This document shows, one piece after another, positions 49,829 to 58,064 of a stretch of 64,000 nucleotides of DNA (positions are counted from its first letter, which is position 1; every line of letters starts with the position of its first letter). Location: contig NC_067205.1 of the NCBI RefSeq assembly GCF_026262505.1, positions 20,705,645-20,769,644 on the forward strand, read 5' to 3'. The stretch comes from Trichomonas vaginalis G3 (lineage: Eukaryota; Parabasalia; Trichomonadida; Trichomonadidae). Below the pieces are notes generated by a model. It was not told the origin of the DNA. It made no database searches and saw only the letters and a program-made list of their open reading frames with translations. The position numbers and the translations under genes were made by a program.

Positions 49829-50065
49829 CTATCTACCCCCTATTTTATTAAGTATTCCTTCAGCTATTCCACCAATTGCGTTACCTGCTTGTGCTCCCAT
49901 CGCTGGATTACCTGCTTTTGTACCTAATACTCCACCTATGATAGTTCCTGCCGTTTTCGCTACTGGTGCCAAAAAGTTTGCAATGGGTTTAATAATCTTT
50001 TGATGAACCCAACCCGCAGCTTTCTTAATTCCATCCCATAATTTTTTAAAGAATCCTGCCGCCAT
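49829..50065 (-). CDS. Polinton 2 short amphipathic protein B
   Basis: 78 residues starting MAAGFFKKLWDGIKKAAGWV, then IIKPIANFLAPVAK and a Gly/Ala-rich hydrophobic half (GTIIGGVLGTKAGNPAMGAQ). The first helix is paralogous to that of 49589-49804. The Gly/Ala zipper-like half could span or insert into a membrane. Candidate penetration or internal virion protein. Confidence 0.55.
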   Translation of the reverse strand: MAAGFFKKLWDGIKKAAGWVHQKIIKPIANFLAPVAKTAGTIIGGVLGTKAGNPAMGAQAGNAIGGIAEGILNKIGGR

Positions 50066-50131
50066 TTCTGATTTAATATTAATTAAAAAATATATTTCAT
50101 CACTTATATTTTAATTTTTATTTAATGATAA

Positions 50132-50500
50132 ATGAAACCGATTTTAAGAATAAATGAAACAGAGGAGGAAGAAATAAATGAAAGTGAAAATGTTCAACAA
50201 AAAATAAACGTTGTTAAACCAATTACTGAAATAAAAATTTTTTCATCTGTTGAAGAATTTAATGACTATTATGCCAATAATAAAAAATTATTTGAAGAAT
50301 TGACAACATGTAAATTGAATAAAATGTTTAAAGTTGATGGATTCAAAATTTCAAAAATAAAGGGGGTGGTTAGTTTGAAATCTATTCCTCAATCAAGAAT
50401 CACCTCATTAATGAAAATTGATGATTTAACAAAAAGAATAGAAGAGATTGAAGAAAGAATAAATCAGATAATTGATATCATAAATTCAAATAATCATTAG
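50132..50500 (+). CDS. Polinton 2 hypothetical 122-residue protein
   Basis: Acidic N-terminus (MKPILRINETEEEEINESEN), a central folded part and a coiled C-terminus (LTKRIEEIEERINQIIDIIN). The ATG follows TTTTTATTTAATGATAA. Unknown function. Confidence 0.5.
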   Translation: MKPILRINETEEEEINESENVQQKINVVKPITEIKIFSSVEEFNDYYANNKKLFEELTTCKLNKMFKVDGFKISKIKGVVSLKSIPQSRITSLMKIDDLTKRIEEIEERINQIIDIINSNNH

Positions 50501-50604
50501 TTTCTAATTTCTTCTTCTCGTTTATGAGGTCTTTGATTATGACTCCATTGATTCCATTCAGGATTTAAACAATGTTTAATTAATCGTGGAATATCTGACA
50601 TCAT
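50497..50604 (-). CDS. Polinton 2 35-residue ORF
   Basis: Two adjacent ATGs (50604, 50601), then SDIPRLIKHCLNPEWNQWSH and a basic/acidic tail. The Trp-rich core looks conserved rather than random, and its stop overlaps the stop of 50132-50500, like the small gene at 38812-38976. Low certainty. Confidence 0.35.
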   Translation of the reverse strand: MMSDIPRLIKHCLNPEWNQWSHNQRPHKREEEIRN

Positions 50605-50689
50605 CTATATATAGCTTCTTTTATAAAAGATGAAATAAATTATTTTAAAATTAAAGTTTATTTTTAAAAAAAATTTTATTTCATTATGT

Positions 50690-50883
50690 TTGGGCTGAGT
50701 GTAAATGTCTTACAATTTTGAAAATTTTTAAATCTTGATTTATTCAAAAACGTAAGAATAAAAACCGTAAGAATCATACATTTTTTACTTCATATGTTAA
50801 AAAAAATGATACAAAATCGTTCAATATTGTATGAATTCTTACGTTTACAAAAAAAGTCACACAACCCGCACTCATATACTACT
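50690..50883 (-). repeat. Polinton 2 right terminal inverted repeat
   Basis: Pairs with 31905-32095; ends ACTACT at 50883, followed by ATGAAA. Confidence 0.85.
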
Positions 50884-50889
50884 ATGAAA

Positions 50890-51913
50890 AAAGTATCTGA
50901 AATATGTAAACAAATAGATAGCCCTGCTTTGTTTTATCTAGTGAATTAAGTTTATATCAAAATTAATGTAAAACATCTCAATTTATGCCATTTGATATCG
51001 AGATGTGTAAATTGATTTTGAGGTTCTTAAATTTTGGCTATGTTTTTGATAGGGCATCAGACATATTTACAATGTTTTAGCTCTAGTAGTTTATTATCAC
51101 TTCATAAATTTGTGAAAATAATTCCAATAAATGAAAGAAATCAGTAAACTCATTGTCATAGATTTCATTAAATCAATTTCAATAAATAAAATTTTCAAAA
51201 ATCAGCCACTTCTTGAATATGTGAAGAACCAATTAATGCTATGAATATAATGCATTTCATGTATTTCTAACAATTACAAAATCGAGTTAATTACACTTTT
51301 CAATAAAAATAATGGATAAATTTTTTTTGTGATATTTAATTATTGTTAATGTATCTGGAATTCGCTGCTTATTTCTTCACTATTTAGTGTTTTTAAATAA
51401 TTGAAATGAAGCTAGGCCACATCTCTTGAAAATTGAGAGTGACCCGTGACCTAATAGCTCTCAATTTAGAATATATTCAATTCCCAGTAACAGTTTAAAT
51501 TCGTAAAATCGTGATTGTAAGAACAAAATATAGGACATCATAAACGATGAAAATTTTTTGAATATGCTGGAAATTGAATTGGCAATAATTTCGTATTATC
51601 TAAAAATTGAGAGACATTTGGTCGAGACTTTATCTACTATTGATCAAATTCAGATATATAGCTGAACATTTCATCCTTATAAAGGTTCATCTCAAAAAAT
51701 TTGTGATAAAACATAAAACTGAGAAAACTTTAATTCTAGCAAGTTTAGCTGTTTCTAATAAATACGTCAAATGTCAATTTTACATCACCCTACAAATCTA
51801 AAGACGGGTATTCAAAATACTTTTCACAATTCAAAATTCAATGAGCCTTATTAATTTTTTTCAATGAATAAATCAATAGTATACAAATTGTTAAATAAAT
51901 CATTATTCAAACA
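50890..51913. other. intergenic flank between Polinton 2 and the Myb gene
   Basis: AT-rich, no gene seen. An initiator-like TCATT at 51900-51904 lies 10 bases before the Myb ATG. Confidence 0.5.
51900..51904 (+). promoter_or_regulatory. initiator (Inr) of the Myb gene
   Basis: TCATT, followed by ATTC, 10 bases before ATG 51914. It matches the known trichomonad initiator TCA(Py)(A/T), which sets transcription start a few bases before the start codon. Confidence 0.6.
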
Positions 51914-52501
51914 ATGCAAGCAGACAAGGCATGCGGAGAAAAAGTAAAGGGTGCAAAGCAGCTCTTCAGCAAGAAGGAAGATGAGAAATTAATCAAGTTA
52001 GTCAAGTTCTTCGGCAGAAAGAAAGATGTTAACTGGCAGTTTGTAGCACAACAAATGGGAAACAGAAATGTTCGCCAGTGCAAAGAACGCTTCCTTAACT
52101 ATCTTGATAATCATGTTAACAGATCAGAGTTCACTCCAGAGGAAAACAAGTTCATTTTAGAGAAAGTTCAACAAATTGGCACAAAATGGACAAAAATCAG
52201 CTCTATGATGAAAAACAGAACATATGTTTCAGTCAAATCTCAGTACAAGAAACTTATTCGCAGAAACGCTACGCTTGATAACGTTTTAACCATTGATGTT
52301 AATACCACAAATACTAGAAAATCGAGTCCATTAGTTGATTATCACTCAGTAGACTCGAGTTCTTCTGATACACATGATTTAAGCAACGATTTTCAAATAA
52401 ACGATGTTGAAAACAAGCATCTTGTAGATGAGGTTTTCAACACCTTGTTCGATACACTCGAATTTAATGATGATGCATTCTTCGGTCTCACAACAATTTA
52501 A
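51914..52501 (+). CDS. R2R3 Myb-like DNA-binding protein
   Basis: 195 residues with two Myb repeats. R2 is at about residues 18-66 (FSKKEDEKLIKLVKFFG, VNWQFVAQQMGNRNVRQCKE, RFLNYL), R3 at about 71-116 (FTPEENKFILEKVQQIGTKW, ISSMMKNRT, VKSQYKKLIRR). The C-terminal 75 residues are Ser/Asp-rich with an acidic end, a possible activation region. T. vaginalis has a large family of such factors, some of which control adhesion genes. The target is unknown here. Complete. Confidence 0.85.
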   Translation: MQADKACGEKVKGAKQLFSKKEDEKLIKLVKFFGRKKDVNWQFVAQQMGNRNVRQCKERFLNYLDNHVNRSEFTPEENKFILEKVQQIGTKWTKISSMMKNRTYVSVKSQYKKLIRRNATLDNVLTIDVNTTNTRKSSPLVDYHSVDSSSSDTHDLSNDFQINDVENKHLVDEVFNTLFDTLEFNDDAFFGLTTI

Positions 52502-53622
52502 TAATTGTAGTTTTTCTCTCTTTTAGTAAACTTTTCATGAAATTATCGTATATCAAAAATTCCTTACATTTACAATTTTCACACGTTCACAAAAAATTCA
52601 ATAGTAATTCGAACAATTACAAAAGACAGAATATGGTTTATCATTTGTTCAACTTCTGATACTCATAGCATTTTCTTTTATGATATGATTGATTTCTCCC
52701 ATCACAGTGATACTGTGGATAACTGACACTTCACTTTCCCGGTATATTGAAAAGTGACAGTTTCTACAATTTTTATTCTAGTTTTTTGATTTCGGATATT
52801 GCCTAGCTTTATCTATCTGTAGAAGTATTAAAAATTAACATTAAGGGGGTAGGTTTGAATAGTTGTAAATTTTTTTTAAAAAAATCACTTTTTCTCCATA
52901 TTGCGGCAATATTTTTGGACAATCATAAGTGCTATGAGCACAGTCATAGTCAGAGTAGGTACCGACAAAGTTCCGATGATCACACTATTCTACGCATGTT
53001 TGTCAGTTACTAACAAAAAAATTACTTAAAATTGAATCAAGTCATTAAATACAAAACTAGAGTTTGCGAAAATGATATAAACGAGCATTTCATCTATTTC
53101 CCCATAAAGATAGGCGAACAGAATTTTAATACACAACCTTAACTTACGATTTATATACTAAATTATATACGTTAATTATAAATAATGAAGACAGCTTTAA
53201 GATTTCTATATCAGAATAGTAGATAGATATCATGTTTCTATTACTATTTCTTCGTTTCTACAACAAAATCAAAAGCTGCAATGCTATTTCAATGGAAACA
53301 AATGTATCAACTCATAGTTGACAATGGAATTTTCGAATATAAAACAAAAATGCTACGTCACTATGCTTCAATTCTTTTATTATTAAAATCTCATATCGGA
53401 ATTTAATATTCTAAAGTTCCTGGATTGACAATAAACTAACAGAAACTCAATATATACAAATTTGATGAAATTATGTCTCCATTACTTGGAAAAAAGTTAA
53501 TTCGGAATCATAATTAGGAAATTTAAAGAATCCATTCAAAATAAGTAAAAGCAAAGAAATATATATTAGATGAAAAGAGTAAAAATGAACGATTTATAAC
53601 AATAATTAAAATAAAATTAAAA
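52502..53622. other. intergenic, nothing firmly recognised
   Basis: AT-rich. Contains an imperfect inverted pair around 52723-52763 (AACTGACACTTCACTTT and AAAAGTGACAGTT) and a GGGGGTAGG run near 52845. Possibly a degraded repeat. No gene. Confidence 0.4.
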
Positions 53623-55914
53623 TTAAATAAGAGCGACTTCATCAGCGTTTGTATATCCTTCGAGTTTGATACCTTTTGTCCAAAATATCTTGAACAAGAG
53701 GATAAAACTGAAAACAAACAAGCAAATCATGAAAATCAAATTCCAGAGTTTGAATGGCGAAATTGCGGGTTTGTATGGTCCGTATTGTTCCTTAACCGAA
53801 ATTTCTACGGTTATTGGGCTAAACATTTCATGTCTTCCTGAAGATGAAGGTGAAAGTTGGAATTTGAAGGCTCTGTTTGAAGGAACGATGGATTTCCATT
53901 GAACCATACCAAGATTTCTGATGAATGTTCTATTCAGAATCACTTGGTTCTCTGATGTAATAATTGATTGCGTAATTGAGGAACTGTAGCCATCATCTGT
54001 AACTCTATTGAGGTGCAATACGTAGTACGCGACAATACATGGATTTTCGAAGAGAATTTCTGCAGATTTGATCGGAGTATCCGAAATATTTCCTTTTGGA
54101 GTGCAATCATTGTCAGGATGAGCCTCTAAAAGGTAAATTCCGTCTTCTTTGAAGTTGTTTATGTAACTAACTTTCGTTGTTGCCGTGTAAGGATACAATG
54201 GATCCAAACTTTCAACGACAAAGTACAATTCTGTGAGATTAAATACAGATGGAACGTAATTAAGATGTATTTGTTTGTAATCTTTGCTGAATTCGGCTTT
54301 GACTTTCGTTCTTTCCGTTCCATTTTCATTTTGTAAGAACATTAATGTATAATTCGAGTTTTTGTATGTTTCGTTAAATTTAATTGAGACATCCCAAGAC
54401 TGTGCTGCTATCATTGGTGGCGGATTGTCAGGGAAAATTAAAACATTTGTATATGGAAGCGGCTTGAAGGGATTTGCCTTTCTTGTTTGGTTTATAAGGT
54501 TCGTGTCTGGACGATTATGTGCGTAGAATATAGTAATATTGATTTTTGTGACTAATCCGAGAAATGCGTCGTCAATTTTGTTGAAAACCAAGGTCCAATT
54601 GCCATTTACTCTATCGCCAAGGAATGCATAGGCAGGGAGCTGAATATTCTTGACCTTCATTTCTCTGTCCGACTCAGACAAAATCTTTAATTCGAAATCT
54701 GATCCATCAGGAGACAAAATATGGGGATTTAACGATGCGAAACTAAGTTGTGCCCCCTGCAAATCAATTTGGATAAATAAAACAGTATCGTCATCGTTTC
54801 CAGTATTGAAATTCAAAGTGAAATTCTTCGAATCTCCCATGGTTTTCGTTTCTTTTCCAAGGTCTACTTCATATACACTTGACTTACTTGAGAAATTACC
54901 AAGAGATGTCCAGTGTTCAGCGTATTCTACGGCTTTTCCGAGATTTAATCTTCCGAAACCGACTCTTCTGTTGAATTTGAGACCAAACGAGTTATTGTTC
55001 CATAATAGTGAGTCTGGTTGTACTTGATCTGCCGTCATGGCTGGAATAAAGAGTAAATCTGGGATTGTTAAATTTGGATTTGCTTCCAGAAGAACTGCCA
55101 AGCCTCCAGCGAATATTGCAGCTGAAGCATTTGGTGTAGTAAAGTTATATGTCAATGATTCATCGCTTTCAACGCCTGCGCCAGGGATTGCAGCTCTATC
55201 TGCAACAGGACATGAAAGAAAGACTCCGGCACCTTCGCTTCCATGATCCAGTGGTAATCCTCTGTTGTTAACACCTGCTATTGTGAAAACAAGTGGCCAT
55301 CTCGCGGGAGGAGTAAATAAGACGTCAGAAGCTTGATTGTGCTCAACAGGAACAACTATTAGCTTTGGACGAGTTTTTCCGTTTGTATTGAATAAGCATT
55401 TTCCAACCATTTCCTCTTTAAGAGAGTCAGGCTCTGGATAAGCGCAAAACTTTCTTCCGCCGTGGCATAAATCGTACTGATATGATAAAATTGCTATATC
55501 CCATTGATCACTATTGTAACAAATCGTATATTGTAAGTCTTCAGCTTGTGTTTGATTATCAAAGAAATAAAACGCGCCAACAGTAGCATCCGGAGCAATA
55601 CCAGGGAAGATACCAGATCCTGCAGCTAAAGCAAGTGATGATTGTGAAATATTCTCGCGTTGATATTGAATTGAAGAATTCGGTGGTTCTTTGTAATTGA
55701 CTGTTTCAATAATATTAACAAATAGCTTTTTATTGGCTCTATCAGCATATACTTTATGATCTAGTCTTGCGCCATCACCCATTGCGACGATTCTGACGCC
55801 TTTTCCAGTGTAACTTGAATTTAACTTCCAGTTAATGTCTTCTCCTTCAATTCCGAGCTGGTCCTTACCGTCATTTTGAATCCACCATGTCGAAATAAGG
55901 AAAAGTAATGTCAT
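53623..55914 (-). CDS. subtilisin/kexin-like type I membrane protein, likely pseudoprotease
   Basis: 763 residues from ATG 55914: a hydrophobic start (MTLLFLISTWW), an S8 peptidase-like domain (about 30-330), a P-domain-like beta region (about 350-480), a long beta-rich ectodomain with many Asn-x-Ser/Thr sites, one transmembrane segment (LIFMICLFVFSFILLFKIFW) and a short tail. The fold's landmarks are there: GVRIVAMGDGARLDH, APDATVGAFYFF, then TTPNASAAIFAGGLAVLLEA. By alignment the catalytic Asp is Gly, the His block reads ISQSSLALAAG with no His, and the Ser of Gly-Thr-Ser is Ala. It therefore probably binds rather than cuts. Confidence 0.75.
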   Translation of the reverse strand: MTLLFLISTWWIQNDGKDQLGIEGEDINWKLNSSYTGKGVRIVAMGDGARLDHKVYADRANKKLFVNIIETVNYKEPPNSSIQYQRENISQSSLALAAGSGIFPGIAPDATVGAFYFFDNQTQAEDLQYTICYNSDQWDIAILSYQYDLCHGGRKFCAYPEPDSLKEEMVGKCLFNTNGKTRPKLIVVPVEHNQASDVLFTPPARWPLVFTIAGVNNRGLPLDHGSEGAGVFLSCPVADRAAIPGAGVESDESLTYNFTTPNASAAIFAGGLAVLLEANPNLTIPDLLFIPAMTADQVQPDSLLWNNNSFGLKFNRRVGFGRLNLGKAVEYAEHWTSLGNFSSKSSVYEVDLGKETKTMGDSKNFTLNFNTGNDDDTVLFIQIDLQGAQLSFASLNPHILSPDGSDFELKILSESDREMKVKNIQLPAYAFLGDRVNGNWTLVFNKIDDAFLGLVTKINITIFYAHNRPDTNLINQTRKANPFKPLPYTNVLIFPDNPPPMIAAQSWDVSIKFNETYKNSNYTLMFLQNENGTERTKVKAEFSKDYKQIHLNYVPSVFNLTELYFVVESLDPLYPYTATTKVSYINNFKEDGIYLLEAHPDNDCTPKGNISDTPIKSAEILFENPCIVAYYVLHLNRVTDDGYSSSITQSIITSENQVILNRTFIRNLGMVQWKSIVPSNRAFKFQLSPSSSGRHEMFSPITVEISVKEQYGPYKPAISPFKLWNLIFMICLFVFSFILLFKIFWTKGIKLEGYTNADEVALI

Positions 55915-56122
55915 CAAAAATTTCTGACAATTCTTTTATATAAAAGGATGTAAATTCTGATTTACGTGTCATATTCTTTGGAGAAAGGAATAATGCTAAT
56001 TTCCTTGTATATTTTTGATTCTAACAAAAATTGGGTATATTTTTTTCTAAAGAGAATCAGAAAGGATATTTTTCAATTTGAGTGATTTCATTATAAAATC
56101 AATTTTTATTTTATACATGTGA
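55915..56122. other. spacer between pseudo-subtilisin gene and tRNA
   Basis: AT-rich upstream region of the leftward gene and of the tRNA. A TATA-like palindrome (CTTTTATATAAAAG) lies at about 55934-55947. Confidence 0.45.
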
Positions 56123-56195
56123 AGCCATGTGGCAAAATGGATACTGCGTCTCCCTTCTAAGGAGAAGACTGTGGGTTCAAGTCCCACCATGGCTG
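56123..56195 (+). tRNA. tRNA-Arg (anticodon TCT)
   Basis: A 73-base cloverleaf. Acceptor AGCCATG pairs with CATGGCT. The D arm is GCAA...CTGC (three good pairs), the anticodon stem TCTCC/GGAGA with loop CTTCTAA, a 5-base variable loop, and the T arm GTGGG-TTCAAGT-CCCAC; G is the discriminator. The anticodon TCT reads AGA, a codon common in this AT-rich genome. A box (TGGCAAAATGG) and B box (GGTTCAAGTCC) are present. No intron. Confidence 0.95.
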
Positions 56196-56196
56196 C

Positions 56197-56203
56197 TTTT
56201 TTT
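56197..56203 (+). terminator. RNA polymerase III terminator of tRNA-Arg
   Basis: A run of seven T residues starting two bases after the tRNA end. Confidence 0.85.
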
Positions 56204-56402
56204 CTTAATGTAGATTTTTAATTATTTTTTTTGTAAACATAATTCATCAATCGCTGCAAAATTAGAAGTATTTCTTTGGATGATTTAATATTTCCTAAGA
56301 AAATTCTAGAAATAACTTTCTTTTTCCAATATGATTTTCAATTTCACTTATTTGGATAAAATGAACAAGCCTTTTTACTAACATAAATACAAAAAGAACA
56401 AA

Positions 56403-58064
56403 TTATTCGTGATGGACAATATAACCAACAGCTACTTCTGAATCGCTAAAATCGCCTTTGAAAATGTCATCACTCTGACCCAAAACACTTGTTGTCCATA
56501 ATGGATTGTCAATGGTAACATGTGGCTGCATATCAGATGAAAAAATAACAGTTTCCTCAACCATTTCTTCTGATACTGAATCTTCATCTTTTCCCTTACG
56601 CGTAAGAATATAAATCACTATAACAGCAACAATAAGGATCAATATGAGACCTCCTACAACACCTGATGCAATTGATATTATTTGCATTTTCTTTTTCTGT
56701 TCGGCTTCATTGGCTAATTCTGAATTTGGTACAATGATTGGTATTGTGTCATTTTTCTCTTTACCTTTAGATTCCGTGGATGAATTACTATCTCCTAAAT
56801 TGAGGATTGATGATGGAGTTTCAATCGACTTCGAGCTAGTTTCACTAGAATCAGATGAAGAACTAGATTCAGTTGAGAGTGATGATGTCTCAGATTCACT
56901 CGATGATGAACTAGAATCTGATGAAGATTCTGAACTTGAACTAGAACTAGAACTGGAAGAGGATTCTGTTTCTGTTGAGGAGGATGATGTGGAACTAGAT
57001 GATGGATTGTTATCATTATCATCATTATTTTCTTCTTCTGGAACATGTAATATACATTGATTGTTTTCGTTCAAAACATATCCGTCTTTGCATGATGTGC
57101 AGCGTGTCGATGATCCACTACATGTGCCACAGTCTGAACTACAGAGTTCACATTGATCATTCCCGTTGTCAAATGTCTTTTCACTTGTTTCTTCACATGA
57201 TGAATAACATTTGCTTTGATATAATTTCGATCCTTCAACACATTTCACACAAGTATTTTTACCAGTACAATGATAACAATCTTTTGAGCATTCATAAAGA
57301 ATAGTAATTTTCAAATATCCATGGCCATCATGATTAATTTTGGATCCATCTAAGACGATTGGTGTTTCTGAAAACCAATAATTATCATCTATAGTATTAA
57401 TATAGGATGAACCTCCCCAACCAGCACAATGCGATTCACTATTAATATAATTCCAGCCTCCAAATCCACCACGCCAGCCCCCACCACCCCCACCTCCTGG
57501 ATAACAACAAGCTCCCTGGTCTTTCCCTTTATCACCTACTCGTGTTTCTGCGTGTCTTTCAGATTCATCAATTAAAACGGGTTCATCTTCATTGTTAAAC
57601 CCACCAAATGTGTGTAATCCCCCACCAAAGCCACTTCCATGTTGGCTGGCTGGCCTGCATCCGCCAGCACCACCTCCTGCTAGCATTATTGTATCTCTAT
57701 TAATCAACATCTCTGTATAGCCTCCGCCACCACCTGCCCATTCTTCCCAAATTTCATAATCTGTGTTTGATTCATCGCCACCAAATCCCCCACCTGGCCA
57801 ACCTCCAGGGTTTCTACTTTCACATGAAGAATTGGTACTAGGCTTTTCTCCAACTTTAAAATAAACTTCAGTTCCACCTCTTATAATAACTTTTGCTTTG
57901 ATATTGGCTCCATTTCCACCAGGATTTTTAGGTTCTCCATTATCACATCCAAGTCCACCAGTAGCACCTTGAATTTCGATTAAATACAAACCAGGCTGAA
58001 GAGTATAATTGTAGGTATTCGGAGTTTCATGAACAATTTCATTAAATGCCATTATACTTCGCAT
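56403..58064 (-). CDS. glycine-rich, Cys-rich type I surface protein
   Basis: 553 residues from ATG 58064. Residues 1-255 form a Gly-rich beta domain (IEIQGATGGLGCDNGE, GGGGGYTEMLINRDTIMLAG, YPGGGGGGGWRGGFGG, GHGYLKITILYE) like the Gly-rich domain of animal ALK/LTK receptors. A furin-like Cys-rich region follows (CSKDCYHCTGKNTC to CTSCKDGYVLNENNQC), then a Ser/Glu-rich stalk, a transmembrane segment (IASGVVGGLILILIVAVIVI) and a short acidic tail. No classical signal peptide is visible at this start. A likely surface protein of a trichomonad multigene family; a truncated paralogue lies at 61112-61900. Confidence 0.8.
   Translation of the reverse strand: MRSIMAFNEIVHETPNTYNYTLQPGLYLIEIQGATGGLGCDNGEPKNPGGNGANIKAKVIIRGGTEVYFKVGEKPSTNSSCESRNPGGWPGGGFGGDESNTDYEIWEEWAGGGGGYTEMLINRDTIMLAGGGAGGCRPASQHGSGFGGGLHTFGGFNNEDEPVLIDESERHAETRVGDKGKDQGACCYPGGGGGGGWRGGFGGWNYINSESHCAGWGGSSYINTIDDNYWFSETPIVLDGSKINHDGHGYLKITILYECSKDCYHCTGKNTCVKCVEGSKLYQSKCYSSCEETSEKTFDNGNDQCELCSSDCGTCSGSSTRCTSCKDGYVLNENNQCILHVPEEENNDDNDNNPSSSSTSSSSTETESSSSSSSSSSSESSSDSSSSSSESETSSLSTESSSSSDSSETSSKSIETPSSILNLGDSNSSTESKGKEKNDTIPIIVPNSELANEAEQKKKMQIISIASGVVGGLILILIVAVIVIYILTRKGKDEDSVSEEMVEETVIFSSDMQPHVTIDNPLWTTSVLGQSDDIFKGDFSDSEVAVGYIVHHE

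Larger units (their letters stand above)
31905..50883. mobile_element. Polinton/Maverick 2, nearly whole
   Basis: 18,979 bp, starting AGTAGTATAT and ending in the complementary ATATACTACT. The 6-bp sequence ATGAAA flanks it at 31899-31904 and 50884-50889. Inverted repeats of about 190 bp are roughly 85% alike. Parts: polymerase B and its upstream partner, integrase, prim-pol/SF3 helicase, packaging ATPase, major capsid gene, fibre protein and about ten smaller genes. It has about three breaks and otherwise looks whole. Both its gene content and its sequence differ from Polinton 1. The exact target duplication and mostly open frames suggest a young insertion. Confidence 0.93.

Noticed and set aside
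51607-51801. A 64-codon frame upstream of the Myb gene
   Set aside because: No initiator or protein-like pattern; typical of open AT-rich DNA.
56644-57304. Several frames antisense to the Ser/Glu-rich stalk
   Set aside because: Compositional shadows of the surface protein gene at 56403-58064.
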